Below, piece by piece: positions 53,347 through 62,718 of a stretch of 64,000 nt of DNA. Numbering within the stretch: position 1 is the first letter of the stretch; the number at the start of each line of letters is the position of its first letter. Made by a program: the position numbers and the translations under genes. Below the pieces are notes generated by a model. That model ran no database searches. It worked only from the letters and a program-made list of their open reading frames with translations, and was not told where the DNA came from. The stretch comes from Tenacibaculum sp. Bg11-29. Lineage in GTDB: Bacteria; Bacteroidota; Bacteroidia; Flavobacteriales; Flavobacteriaceae. Where the stretch lies: assembly GCF_002836595.1 (NCBI RefSeq), contig NZ_PJBB01000003.1, positions 620,001-684,000 on the forward strand, in the 5' to 3' direction.

Positions 53347-54109
53347 TATTTGGTCTATTTGTATCTTTAATATACAACTTATCATTAGATAATTCATTGT
53401 ATAGCAAATCAAAAGCTTGTTTTTTTAACGCATTTTTGCTATCTTTTGTTAAATTGTCTGTTTCAATAAATTTACATTGTTTAATCCTAAATACTCCTGG
53501 ATTTCCTTTAAAAAAGTCCCAAGAAAACAATCGTTTTCCATCAAAGTATAATTGTGGTACAATTGGCATTTGGTACTGTATAGATAAGCTAAAAGCTCCA
53601 TTATTAAAAGGTGCTAAAACTACATTTTCATTAGGCACTAAGCCTTCAGGGAAAATAGCAATACTTAAACCTTCATCTAATCGTTTTTTTATACGAGTAT
53701 ATACTCTTCTTCTACTCTTAGGGTCTTTCCTATCAACCATAATAACAGCTTTCTTATAAAAAAAGCCAAACAGTGGTAATTTTACTAATTCTTTTTTTCC
53801 TACAAATAAAATAGGGTTTTTACTTGATGCAATCATCATCCAAGGATCTAATAAAGAAGCATGATTTGCTATAAACACATAACTTTTTTCAGGATCAAGC
53901 TCTTGCTCTCTTTCAAATTTTAATCTAAAACCCATTGCATAGATTAAGAAAAACGCCCAGACTCTCATTAATTTCCAGAAAGCACCGTAATATTTTTCAT
54001 CAGATAAAAGCACCAATATAAAAGGAGACATTACAATTATCGAAATAATCATGAGCAAGTAGAACCAAATTCTCCAAATTAATCGAAAAGGGAAAAGTAA
54101 ATATTTCAT
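53318..54109 (-). CDS. plsC: 1-acyl-sn-glycerol-3-phosphate acyltransferase
   Basis: A 263-residue membrane acyltransferase making phosphatidate from lysophosphatidate. An N-terminal hydrophobic stretch (about 10-38) precedes the catalytic NHASLLD (82-88), the VDRKDPKSRR segment and FPEG (153-156), then PIVPQLYFDGKRLFSW. The length is normal. The stop lies inside the start region of the HlyIII gene, which suggests coupling between the two membrane-protein genes. Confidence 0.92.
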   Translation of the reverse strand: MKYLLFPFRLIWRIWFYLLMIISIIVMSPFILVLLSDEKYYGAFWKLMRVWAFFLIYAMGFRLKFEREQELDPEKSYVFIANHASLLDPWMMIASSKNPILFVGKKELVKLPLFGFFYKKAVIMVDRKDPKSRRRVYTRIKKRLDEGLSIAIFPEGLVPNENVVLAPFNNGAFSLSIQYQMPIVPQLYFDGKRLFSWDFFKGNPGVFRIKQCKFIETDNLTKDSKNALKKQAFDLLYNELSNDKLYIKDTNRPNNEREFKSPL

Positions 54110-54131
54110 AAATGCGAATGTAGTAATTTCT

Positions 54132-54161
54132 TTTGTTTGAACAATTTTAAGCTTATTTTTG
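54132..54161 (+). promoter_or_regulatory. trpS promoter
   Basis: A -33 TTTG (54132-54135) and a -7 TATTTTTG (54154-54161) with 18 bp between, ending 52 bp before the trpS ATG at 54214. It lies in the space divergent from plsC. Confidence 0.6.
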
Positions 54162-54213
54162 CTACAATTAAGTAGTAGTAAGCATTGCTTACATAATTTT
54201 TCAAAACAGATAT

Positions 54214-55182
54214 ATGTCTAGAATATTGACAGGAGTACAAAGTACAGGAACTCCACACTTAGGTAATTTATTAGGAGCTATTTTACCTGCTATTGAGATG
54301 GCTAATGACTCTAAAAATGAAGCTTTTATTTTTATTGCCGATATGCATTCTTTAACACAAATTAAAGAGGGTAATAAATTAAGAGAAAATACCTATAGTG
54401 TTGCTGCTACTTGGCTTGCATGTGGAATTGACATTAATAAAACTGTTTTTTATCGTCAAAGTGATATTCCTCAAGTAGCAGAATTAAGCTGGTATTTAAG
54501 CTGTTACTTTCCATATCAACGTTTAACACTTGCACATGGGTTTAAAGATAAGTCTGATCGTTTAGCTGATGTGAACTCTGGGTTATTTACATACCCAATG
54601 TTAATGGCAGCTGATATTTTATTATATGACGCCGAAATTGTTCCCGTAGGGAAAGATCAATTACAACATCTTGAAATGACGCGTGATGTTGCTAGTAGAA
54701 TGAACAATATTATTGGAGATACTTTAATTTTACCTCAAGCAAAAATTAACGAAAACACAAAGTTAGTTCCAGGTACTGATGGAGAAAAAATGAGTAAATC
54801 AAGAAATAATTTTATTGATATTTTTTTACCTGAAAAGAAATTAAGAAAACAAATTATGGGTATTCAAACGGATAGCTTAGGTCTTGAAGATCCTAAAAAT
54901 CCTGATACTGATAATGTATTTGCTCTCTACAAATTATTAGCTTCAGATGAGCAAATTTTAGAAATGAGAGCTAATTATGAAGGCGGAAATTACGGATATG
55001 GTCATGCAAAACAAGCTTTATATGAACTTATTCTTGAAAAATTCACTGATGTTCGCGCTAAGTACAATCATTATATGGAAAACCATAATGAGATTGATGA
55101 AGCTTTAGCTATCGGAGCAGGAAAAGCACGCGTTGTAGCTAAAGATGTATTAAAAAGAGTGAGAACTAAAATTGGATATTAA
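54214..55182 (+). CDS. trpS: Tryptophan--tRNA ligase
   Basis: A 322-residue class I synthetase charging tRNA-Trp. The start MSRILTGVQSTGTPHLGNLLG gives the HIGH-type HLGN at 15-18. The KMSKS loop is seen as GEKMSKSRNN near residue 190, and FIADMHSLT, AVD-type VNSGLFTYPMLMAADIL and VGKDQLQHLEMTRD are the tryptophan-site and dimer regions. The length is usual. It is followed by an unusually strong hairpin terminator. Confidence 0.97.
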   Translation: MSRILTGVQSTGTPHLGNLLGAILPAIEMANDSKNEAFIFIADMHSLTQIKEGNKLRENTYSVAATWLACGIDINKTVFYRQSDIPQVAELSWYLSCYFPYQRLTLAHGFKDKSDRLADVNSGLFTYPMLMAADILLYDAEIVPVGKDQLQHLEMTRDVASRMNNIIGDTLILPQAKINENTKLVPGTDGEKMSKSRNNFIDIFLPEKKLRKQIMGIQTDSLGLEDPKNPDTDNVFALYKLLASDEQILEMRANYEGGNYGYGHAKQALYELILEKFTDVRAKYNHYMENHNEIDEALAIGAGKARVVAKDVLKRVRTKIGY

Positions 55183-55254
55183 TTTCAGTTCTTTAAATAA
55201 TCATGATAAATTGAGAATGATCAATTTAAAACTACTTCCTCCTTAAAGTAATTC

Positions 55255-55316
55255 AACAAATATATATAACAAAACCCAAAGTAGATTTACTTTGGGTTTT
55301 GTTATATATATTTGTT
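55255..55316. terminator. 29-bp perfect hairpin after trpS
   Basis: Left arm 55255-55283 and right arm 55288-55316 are perfect complements over 29 bp with a GATT loop. The inner part (AACAAAACCCAAAGTA) is a normal terminator; the outer AT-rich extension is longer than needed. It ends 73 bp downstream of the trpS stop and immediately precedes the broken barrel gene. Confidence 0.85.
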
Positions 55317-55787
55317 CAAAATTTGAAGACTAATAAAAAAGAAACTACTTTACATTGCAATCTTTATTACAACCTTAAACTCCTATGCTCAAATTACTTT
55401 TGAAAAAGGATATTTTATTGATAATTCAGGAAAACGGACAGAATGCTTAATAAAAAATATTGATTGGAAAAATAATCCTACAAATTTTGTTTACAAACTA
55501 AATAATACTGCTAAAGAGAATACAAACTTCATCAAATTCGTTAAAGAATTTGGCGTAAATAATAATTCAAAATATATAAGAAGTAATATAGAAATTGATC
55601 GATCAAGTAAAAATTTAAATAGCCTCTCTATTAATAGATACCCTGTTTTTAAAACTGAAACTTTATTTCTTAAATTACTTGTTCAAGGAAATGCTAACTT
55701 ATACATTTTTAAAAACAACAATATTATTAGATTTTTCTACTCTACTGATAAGATTCAAACTACTCAATTAATTTATAAAAAATTTAA

Positions 55788-56747
55788 TAGAGGTCAGTAG
55801 TTATCTACATATAATTTGTTCGTGATGTACTTTACCCTTTTCAACCATTTTTCTTATTAAGTTATTGAATATTGTTTCTTTGCTTTGTGAGCGATTAATT
55901 CTGAAACAAAATTCATTAAAATATCTGTTTATGTTAAAGTCACTTACCCAAGAGTAAGTTGTTCTTATCCAAGATTTCACTTGATGAATCATTGTATGAA
56001 GAGCTTTAAAGTTCATACCTCCATTACTTTCAATTTGGGTAATATCATAGGCTTTAGCAATAGGTCTGTAGCCTCTCCATTTATCAGTTATCACTTTAGC
56101 TTCTCGACTGATATGATTCACGAAAATATATTGTAAAGAAGTAGCTGAAAAATCTTCGATTCTCATTGCATACATTCTTTTTACTTTTCCATCTTCAGTT
56201 AGCTCAACAGCAGTTATAGCCTTCTTTTTCTTTGCTTTATAACTTCTGCCCACTTTATCTTTTTCACGACCACCTAGAACAAACTCATCAACATGAACAA
56301 TCCCAGTCATAGGATTATTTCCACTACTTTTCATAGCCTCTCTAATTTTAAGCATAAATAAACGTGCTGTCTTTTCTGTGACACTAAAACGAACTGAAAC
56401 ATAGCTTGCAGAAAGACTTTTTGTACTTGTACTCATTTCAAAAACAATGAAAAAAGCTTTTCTAACTCCAAATTTAACTTTGTGGAAAAGTGTGTTTGAC
56501 GTTGCAGATTCCTGATGAGAACAAATATTGCAAGTACGTGAGAAATCCTTTCTTATTTGAGCCTTTTTATGACCACATTTAACACATTGAAAACAATTTT
56601 TCCATTTAATATCTGCCAAATATTCCTTGCAATCTTCATTAGTTTTGAACCGATCAGCAAACTCTAGAAGGTTTTGGCCTTTAAAAATATTCATAATAAC
56701 ATTATATTCGTTGACTTTAAAGATATGAACTTATATACTGACCTCTA
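55788..56747 (-). mobile_element. IS1595-family insertion sequence, 960 bp
   Basis: Bounded by the terminal inverted repeat TAGAGGTCAGTA, read inward from 55788 and, as its complement, ending at 56747 (12 of 12 identical, then partly similar). The flanking AATTTAA is duplicated (55781-55787 and 56749-56755), agreeing with the 8-bp duplication usual for this family if one base has changed. It carries one intact transposase gene on the minus strand and no passenger genes. Insertion is in the middle of a barrel-protein gene and in the opposite orientation to it. Confidence 0.9.
55801..56694 (-). CDS. IS1595-family transposase
   Basis: A 297-residue transposase. The N-terminal zinc ribbon has C37, C40, C55 and C58 (CVKCGHKKAQ, CNICSH). 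The ISXO2-like DDE-type core shows HVDEFVLGG (D136), TDKWRGY (D204), MIHQVKSWIR and YFNEFCFRINRSQ. No frameshift or stop, so it may still be active. The C-terminal codons end only 13 bp from the left inverted repeat. Confidence 0.93.
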   Translation of the reverse strand: MNIFKGQNLLEFADRFKTNEDCKEYLADIKWKNCFQCVKCGHKKAQIRKDFSRTCNICSHQESATSNTLFHKVKFGVRKAFFIVFEMSTSTKSLSASYVSVRFSVTEKTARLFMLKIREAMKSSGNNPMTGIVHVDEFVLGGREKDKVGRSYKAKKKKAITAVELTEDGKVKRMYAMRIEDFSATSLQYIFVNHISREAKVITDKWRGYRPIAKAYDITQIESNGGMNFKALHTMIHQVKSWIRTTYSWVSDFNINRYFNEFCFRINRSQSKETIFNNLIRKMVEKGKVHHEQIICR

Positions 56748-57522
56748 TAATTTAAATTAAACAATCATCAAATTGGTGTAAATAAAAGATATAAACAACA
56801 GTTATTACAAACTTTACCTTCTAAAAAAACAAACTTAAAAAACATTCAAAAATTAAAGTATAATAAAAACTCATTAATTCGTTTTTTTATAAATTATAAT
56901 GGTAATAGTTTAAAAAAAACCAATAGATTAATTCAAAATAAAAAACCTATTAATATAACTTTAAAATTTGGATCACATCACAGTAACTTTAAACTTGAAG
57001 GAAACACTCCAGGTAAGACTAATATAAGGAATGTTGAATTTAATAACTCAGGAATAAGGTTTGGTATAGAAAGCGAATACACTTTACCATTTAATAATAA
57101 TAAATGGGGATTAGTTTTTGGAGCTATGTATCAAAAATACAATAGTAACCAATCTACAAAATACAAAAGTTTAATTGGTGGAGAAAAAATCATCAATCAT
57201 AATCTGAATTACAACTCTATTGAAATACCTATTGGACTAAGACATAACTTTTTTCTAAGTAATAAAACAAAAATATTTGTAACAGGTTCCTTTGTTTATG
57301 ATCTTTTTCTAAATACATCTATTAAATCAAATGTTATTAATGGATCTAAATTAGAAAATTTAGATGCGAGCTCATCTATTAACTATTTTTTTAGCTTAGG
57401 CTACAAATACAAAAGCTATAGTTTAGAGATTAAATATCAGTCCAAACAGGTATTAGCCACCACCTCTTTAACTTCAACATACAACTCCTACAACTTGGTA
57501 TTTGGATATACCTTATTCTAAT

Positions 57523-57556
57523 AAAAAAACCGAAGTGAAATTTACTTCGGTTTTTT
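57523..57556. terminator. Bidirectional terminator
   Basis: Stem ACCGAAGT/ACTTCGGT (core) with flanking A and T runs, starting 2 bp after the stop of the broken barrel gene and placed between it and the convergent aldo/keto reductase gene. Confidence 0.85.
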
Positions 57557-57585
57557 ATACTGTCAACTGAAAACTAAAGACTTAT

Positions 57586-58626
57586 TTAAGGCGCAGGATT
57601 TGGAATTAAGTTATGTACAGCTTCTATTTTCTTTAAAACTTCATCTGATAACTCAATATTAATAGAGTTAATATTCTCTTTTAACTGACTCATTTTTGTT
57701 GCACCAATAATATTACTAGTTACAAATGGTAACTGATTAATATAGGCCAATGATAACTCAGATAGCGTTAAACCATGTTTCTCTGCTATTTTCAAATATT
57801 CAGAAACCGCTTTTAAAGAACTTTCTGACATATAGCGAGCTATAAACCTTGGAAACAACGTTCCTCGTGCTCCTTCAGGAGTTTTTCCATCTAAATACTT
57901 TCCAGACAAAACACCTTGTGCTAATGGAGAGTATGCTAGCAAGCCAATATTCTCTCTCATAGAAACTTCACTCATACCAACTTCATAACCTCTATGAATT
58001 AATGAATATGAATTTTGAATAGTGCTCATTATTGGCAAGTTATGCTGTTTAGCCGTTTGTAAATATTTCATAGTTCCCCAAGGAGTTTCGTTAGATAAAC
58101 CAACGTGTTTTATCTTTCCTTGTTTTACTAATTGATTCATTGTTTCTAAAATCTCTAAATGGTTTTCAGCTTCTTTAGTTGCTGTTTGATACGGATAATC
58201 ACGTACCCCAAAACAATTCACTCCTCGAGATGGCCAATGTAATTGATACAAATCAATATAATCAGTTTGTAAGCGACTTAAACTTCCTTCAACCGCATCT
58301 ATAATATTTTGCTTTGTAAACCCGCCTGTGCGGATGTGTTTTGTATAATCGCCACCACCAGCAATTTTACTTGCTAATACAACTTTATCACGATTTCCGG
58401 TTTTTTTAAACCAAGAACCTATAATTTTCTCTGTTGCTCCGTATGTTTCAGGAGTTGCAGGAACTGAATACAATTCAGCCGTATCCCAAAAATTTACCCC
58501 TTGTTCTAAAGCATAATCCATTTGTTCGTGTCCATCAGCTTCTGTGTTCTGATTTCCCCATGTCATTGTTCCTAAACAAATTTTAGAAACCTTTATGTCT
58601 GTATTTGGTAATTTTGTGTATTTCAT
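57586..58626 (-). CDS. Aldo/keto reductase, Tas-like
   Basis: A 346-residue NADP(H)-dependent oxidoreductase of the AKR barrel family. The catalytic tetrad is D48, Y53, K87 and H130 (WDTAELYS, LASKIAGG, LYQLHWP), with an NADP-binding C-terminal part (TSNIIGATKMSQLKENINSI). The length and the ELYSVPATPETYGATE insertion resemble Tas/YajO-like proteins, which reduce small carbonyls; the substrate is not known. It is 41 bp downstream of pgk on the same strand. Confidence 0.92.
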   Translation of the reverse strand: MKYTKLPNTDIKVSKICLGTMTWGNQNTEADGHEQMDYALEQGVNFWDTAELYSVPATPETYGATEKIIGSWFKKTGNRDKVVLASKIAGGGDYTKHIRTGGFTKQNIIDAVEGSLSRLQTDYIDLYQLHWPSRGVNCFGVRDYPYQTATKEAENHLEILETMNQLVKQGKIKHVGLSNETPWGTMKYLQTAKQHNLPIMSTIQNSYSLIHRGYEVGMSEVSMRENIGLLAYSPLAQGVLSGKYLDGKTPEGARGTLFPRFIARYMSESSLKAVSEYLKIAEKHGLTLSELSLAYINQLPFVTSNIIGATKMSQLKENINSINIELSDEVLKKIEAVHNLIPNPAP

Positions 58627-58667
58627 TTTATTAATAAATATTTCTCGACTGCGCTCGAAATGGCAGA

Positions 58668-59855
58668 TTACTTTAAAATAGCTTCAATTCCTGGTAATGT
58701 TTTTCCTTCTAACATTTCTAACATCGCTCCACCACCTGTAGAAACGTAACTTACTTTATCTCCAAAACCAAATTGCTTTACTGCTGCTACAGAGTCTCCT
58801 CCTCCAACTAAAGAGAATGCACCATTTTCGGTTGCTTTAGAGATTGCATTTCCAAGCTCAATAGTACCTGTTGCAAAGTTTTCTAGTTCAAAAACACCTA
58901 AAGGTCCGTTCCATAAAATAGTTTTAGATTTTGCAATTACTTCTGCAAATTTCATAGAAGTTTCTGGTCCACAATCAAGCCCCATCCATCCATTAGGAAT
59001 TTTAGCAGTATCTATCGTTTGTGTATTTGCATCATTCGAAAAAGCATCAGCAATAATAGCGTCAACTGGTAAATGAATTTCTGTGTTTTTCTCTTTTGCT
59101 AGTTTTAAAATTGATAATGCTAATTCTAGCTTATCATCTTCTACTAACGAGTTTCCGATGGTCCCGCCTAAAGCCTTAATAAAAGTAAAGGTCATCCCTC
59201 CACCAACGATAATATGATCTACTTTTTCTATAATATTTTCTATCACTCCAATTTTAGATGATACTTTTGCGCCTCCTAAAATTGCAGTTACTGGTTTTTC
59301 AGAATCATTTAAAACCTTATTAATACTTTCTATTTCAGTAGCTAATAAATTTCCAAAGCATTTATTTTCTGTAAAAAACTGTGCAATAACAGCCGTAGAT
59401 GCATGCGCTCTGTGTGCAGTACCAAAAGCATCGTTTACATATATATCACCTAATTTAGATAATTGTTCAGCAAAAGCAATATCTCCGGATTTCTCTTCTG
59501 AATGAAAACGTAAATTTTCTAGCAATAAAATTTCTCCACTTTTTAAATTAGCCACCGCTTCTGTTGCTTCATTTCCAATACAATCATCAACAAACTTAAC
59601 TTGCACTCCTATTACATCAGATACTTTTGCAATGATATGGCGCAATGAAAACTGATCTTCTTTCCCTTTAGGTCGTCCTAAATGTGACATTAACACACAA
59701 CTACCTCCATCTTCTAAAATTTTTATAATAGTTGATTTTGCTGCTTGAATCCTTGTTGTGTCTGTTACTTCAAATTTATCATTTAAAGGCACATTAAAGT
59801 CTACACGAATTAATGCTTTTTTGTTTTCGAAATTAAAATCGTTAAGTGTTTTCAT
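58668..59855 (-). CDS. pgk: Phosphoglycerate kinase
   Basis: A 395-residue glycolytic enzyme that forms ATP from 1,3-bisphosphoglycerate. Seen: [22 protein letters not shown] (17-38), [10 protein letters not shown] (55-64), the basic HRAHAST patch, [15 protein letters not shown] and [19 protein letters not shown] for the hinge and nucleotide side, and [18 protein letters not shown] and [13 protein letters not shown] near the end. Full length with a normal start. Not in an operon with gap here; neighbours are unrelated. Confidence 0.98.
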   Translation of the reverse strand: MKTLNDFNFENKKALIRVDFNVPLNDKFEVTDTTRIQAAKSTIIKILEDGGSCVLMSHLGRPKGKEDQFSLRHIIAKVSDVIGVQVKFVDDCIGNEATEAVANLKSGEILLLENLRFHSEEKSGDIAFAEQLSKLGDIYVNDAFGTAHRAHASTAVIAQFFTENKCFGNLLATEIESINKVLNDSEKPVTAILGGAKVSSKIGVIENIIEKVDHIIVGGGMTFTFIKALGGTIGNSLVEDDKLELALSILKLAKEKNTEIHLPVDAIIADAFSNDANTQTIDTAKIPNGWMGLDCGPETSMKFAEVIAKSKTILWNGPLGVFELENFATGTIELGNAISKATENGAFSLVGGGDSVAAVKQFGFGDKVSYVSTGGGAMLEMLEGKTLPGIEAILK

Positions 59856-59864
59856 TACTTAAAT

Positions 59865-61415
59865 TTAGTTGATTGTTATTTTTAAAAATTGTCTCTTCTT
59901 TTTTCTTTGACCATATAAAATTAATTCATTCTCAGAAACTTGTTCAATATATCTACAATTAAATGGTGTTTCTTCCTCTTTATTAGACAAAATCGTTTTA
60001 TATAGATAGTTTCCGTCCTCATCAAATTTAACAATATATAAGTTTGTATTTTTCTTAGTTGCTTTCCATAAAAAACTCTCTCTAAACTTTATTCTTCCAC
60101 CTGATAGTTCCCCCATTTTTTTGTGGGCATTTAAGATTAAATACTCACTGTTTTTATATTGAGCTGTACCAAATGACATTAAAGGGTCTGAAAAATAACC
60201 TGATGTTTGAGCTTTATTTATATTTCTTGCCCATAATAATTTTCCTTCATCATTTAATTTCAAAGTAATTATATCATCAAAATTATAAGATATTTTAGTG
60301 TAACCTCCGTAGTTATTATGTACATAAGTAGTTGTAATAAAAAACTCTTCGGCTGTTATAATAATACCTCCATCATCTGGAAACGAAATATTTTTAAACT
60401 TAATATTTCGCAACTCTTTATCTTTTGATTTACCGTATTTATCAGTTAAAAACTGTTCTGTAAATGGAGAAAAATTAGAGCTTTCCACTTTTATACTTTC
60501 TGGATCTATAACAAAAGAACAAACTCCTTTATACCTGTTTTCATTCCTGTTTGAATAAAAACCGATACAACTTAATTTATCTTCTGGGGTAAAATCTAAT
60601 TCTAAGGTTGCTACAAAATGATTTTCAACTAACATTTTTGTTGATGAAACATTGTTCTCAGTAATCTTAAACAGCTCATAGTGATAATTACCTCCTTTTT
60701 TCTTTTTCTTCCTTTTCTTCGGGTAAAACTTCCCTAAAACGAATACTTCTCCACTATCAGAAACTATTACATCCTGAAGTTTAAACCTTTTATCTTCATA
60801 TGGTAATTCAAATTCTTCATCCCAAAGTTTATTAAAATTTTCATCAAAAACTAAAATACTGTGATGTTCAGTTTTTTTATCAGAAGAATCGATATTAAAA
60901 ACATTATATTTTCCTGATTTAGAAAATGAAATATTTCCTTCAAAATCTCTATCTAATCTTGCTCCCGAAAATAATGATTCAAAAAAAGAAGGATACCTAT
61001 CTGTTGTAACCTCAAATATTTTTTTTTTAGAAAACTCAAGTACATCTTTAATTGAAGTATATAAATACGCTTCTATTTTCTTTTCTTTTTTGTTTCTATA
61101 ATATTCAATAAACCCTATAATATTGTCATTTAAAAAACCTCCAGCAACTCTATGTCTTTTTTCAATTTTATGCTCAAATGAGTTTATCTGTTTTAAATCC
61201 TTATCAAAAATATCTATTGATAGACTTTTCTCATTATTGAAAGTTCTTAAAATAAATAATTGATTAGAATTATCTTTAAATATCGTTTTTAAAACACTTT
61301 CTTTTTTCTCTTTAAAAACTTCACTTTTATGTAATTTAAAATTGATTAAAGCTTCTTGAGATTGAATTTGTTTACTACAAAAGATAATAAAAAGGAATAA
61401 AATAGCTTTTTTCAT
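59865..61415 (-). CDS. Secreted protein of unknown function
   Basis: A 516-residue protein starting MKKAILFLFIIFCSKQIQS at 61415, a clear signal peptide; the longer frame (to 61505) overlaps moaE and its promoter. The mature part has many short beta-strand repeats with charged turns (SIDIFDKDLKQINSFEHKIEKRH, VFDENFNKLWDEEFELPYEDKRF, LKLNDEGKLLWARNIN, VKFDEDGNYLYKTI), resembling a propeller-like fold. No catalytic motif is visible. It lies 10 bp upstream of pgk on the same strand and is divergent from moaE. Confidence 0.7.
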   Translation of the reverse strand: MKKAILFLFIIFCSKQIQSQEALINFKLHKSEVFKEKKESVLKTIFKDNSNQLFILRTFNNEKSLSIDIFDKDLKQINSFEHKIEKRHRVAGGFLNDNIIGFIEYYRNKKEKKIEAYLYTSIKDVLEFSKKKIFEVTTDRYPSFFESLFSGARLDRDFEGNISFSKSGKYNVFNIDSSDKKTEHHSILVFDENFNKLWDEEFELPYEDKRFKLQDVIVSDSGEVFVLGKFYPKKRKKKKKGGNYHYELFKITENNVSSTKMLVENHFVATLELDFTPEDKLSCIGFYSNRNENRYKGVCSFVIDPESIKVESSNFSPFTEQFLTDKYGKSKDKELRNIKFKNISFPDDGGIIITAEEFFITTTYVHNNYGGYTKISYNFDDIITLKLNDEGKLLWARNINKAQTSGYFSDPLMSFGTAQYKNSEYLILNAHKKMGELSGGRIKFRESFLWKATKKNTNLYIVKFDEDGNYLYKTILSNKEEETPFNCRYIEQVSENELILYGQRKKKRQFLKITIN

Positions 61416-61492
61416 AGAAATAGTATCGTAATAAATTTTGTTGCCGAAAATACTATATTTTAGCAATACAATTAATTTTATTCTATTAAATA

Positions 61493-61915
61493 ATGGATAA
61501 TACATCTATAAAAGTAACATCTGAAAAACTAGACTTACAAGAATGTTATGATTTTGTAGTGGATGCTGCTTGTGGAGGAATTTCTATTTTTGTTGGTACA
61601 GTTAGAGATGCAACTCAAAATAAAAACGTTACACAATTAGATTTCTCTACCTACAAACCAATGGCTATTAAAGAAATGCAAAAAATAGCAAACCTAGCTT
61701 TAGATAAATTTAGCATTAAAAAAATTGCGATTCATCATGCTGAAGGGTTATTACAAATAAAAGATATTCCTGTAATTATTACTGTTTCTTCACCTCACAG
61801 AAAAGCAGCTTTTGATGCTTGTCAATATGCTATCGACACCTTAAAGGAAACTGTTCCTATTTGGAAAAAAGAATATTTTGAAGATGGTGAGGTTTGGGTA
61901 AATGCACATCCATAA
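61493..61915 (+). CDS. moaE: Molybdopterin synthase catalytic subunit
   Basis: A 140-residue protein that, with MoaD, inserts the dithiolene sulfurs into precursor Z. The landmarks GGISIFVGTVRDAT (28-41, R38), HHAEGLLQIKDI, SPHRKAAFDACQYAIDTLKETVPIWKKE with K118 and K125 match MoaE. The length is normal. Separate from moaD (48315), which is 13 kb away. It leads a plus-strand pair with the GNAT gene. Confidence 0.93.
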   Translation: MDNTSIKVTSEKLDLQECYDFVVDAACGGISIFVGTVRDATQNKNVTQLDFSTYKPMAIKEMQKIANLALDKFSIKKIAIHHAEGLLQIKDIPVIITVSSPHRKAAFDACQYAIDTLKETVPIWKKEYFEDGEVWVNAHP

Positions 61916-61966
61916 AAATACTATAATACTACGCTATTCGTTATCTTTTAACAAAAATGTGAAATT

Positions 61967-62500
61967 ATGATTGAATTTAAAACGACTGAAACCCTTTTAG
62001 AGTTAAAACAAATATTGGCCTTACAAGCTAAAAACACTCCTATTAATTTAACTGAAATTGATAAAAAGGAACAGGGTTTTGTTACGGTTCAACACGATTT
62101 AGCTATGTTAAGAAATATGCATGAATTACATTCACATAGTATTGCTACACATAACGATAATGTTATTGGATATGCTTTATCTATGTCTAAAAAATTTAGA
62201 GGAGAAATTCCTGTGCTAACTCCTATGTTTACTGAAATAGATATATCTATTAAATCTAATAGTAATTATATTATTATGGGACAGGTTTGCATTGATAAAA
62301 ATTATAGAGGTAAAGGCATTTTTAGAGGTTTGTATACAAAAATGAAAGATACTTTTAAATCTAAACATGATTGTATAATTACTAAAATAGATACCTTAAA
62401 TACTCGTTCAATAAAAGCTCATAAAGCTATTGGTTTTAAAGAATTAGTTCGTTATAATTTTAACAATCAAACTTGGGTTGTTGTTTATATGGATATATAA
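61967..62500 (+). CDS. GNAT-family N-acetyltransferase
   Basis: A 177-residue acetyltransferase. The acetyl-CoA site is QVCIDKNYRGKGIFRGLYTKMKDTF (about 103-127, Q/RxxGxG/A type), followed by CIITKIDTLNTRSIKAHKAIGFKEL, the strand 5-helix region. The protein substrate or small-molecule acceptor cannot be inferred. 51 bp downstream of moaE and probably co-transcribed. Confidence 0.87.
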   Translation: MIEFKTTETLLELKQILALQAKNTPINLTEIDKKEQGFVTVQHDLAMLRNMHELHSHSIATHNDNVIGYALSMSKKFRGEIPVLTPMFTEIDISIKSNSNYIIMGQVCIDKNYRGKGIFRGLYTKMKDTFKSKHDCIITKIDTLNTRSIKAHKAIGFKELVRYNFNNQTWVVVYMDI

Positions 62501-62718
62501 AAAAACAAATATCAACACATTTCATAAGTCCTTTTGATAAAGTTTACCTCTTTATCACATGAAAGATAGTTTTCCTAGTATAGTTTTTGCTAAAATGGTT
62601 AGTATCATTAAAAAAAATACCAGTATCAATTCATTCTCATCATGCTTTAGTATGACGATTCAATTATTATTAAATATATTATTTTTTTCAATAATTATCA
62701 TATAGCCCCCGTAAACAT

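Larger units (their letters stand above)
55333..57521 (+). pseudogene. Outer-membrane barrel gene split by an insertion element
   Basis: Two in-frame halves flank the IS1595-type element. The 5' part (about 55333-55787) reads KKKLLYIAIFITTLNSYAQ (signal), then ITFEKGYFIDNSGKRTECLI and KNIDWKNNPTNFVYKL, ending IYKKFN. The 3' part (about 56749-57521) resumes FKLNNHQIGV and continues as a barrel-like protein to NLVFGYTLF. Removing the element restores one frame of about 410 residues. The expected start codon is ATA at 55333-55335 and an in-frame TGA lies just upstream, so translation was probably lost at the start as well. The protein resembles outer-membrane barrel proteins with an N-terminal DUF-type domain; no name can be given. 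Confidence 0.75.

Noticed and set aside
53347..53412. Longer N-terminus of the HlyIII-family protein
   Set aside because: It would lie within plsC coding sequence and does not resemble the family's start; MSENLNHRYSNTEEK at 53346 does.
61416..61505. Longer N-terminus of the secreted protein before pgk
   Set aside because: It would overlap the moaE start and the shared promoter region; the signal peptide begins at 61415.
62501..62718. Possible small RNA between the GNAT and Crp/Fnr genes
   Set aside because: 218 bp with some CATCATG/TATGACG-like repeats, but no stable hairpin with T run, no promoter box and no frame worth calling.
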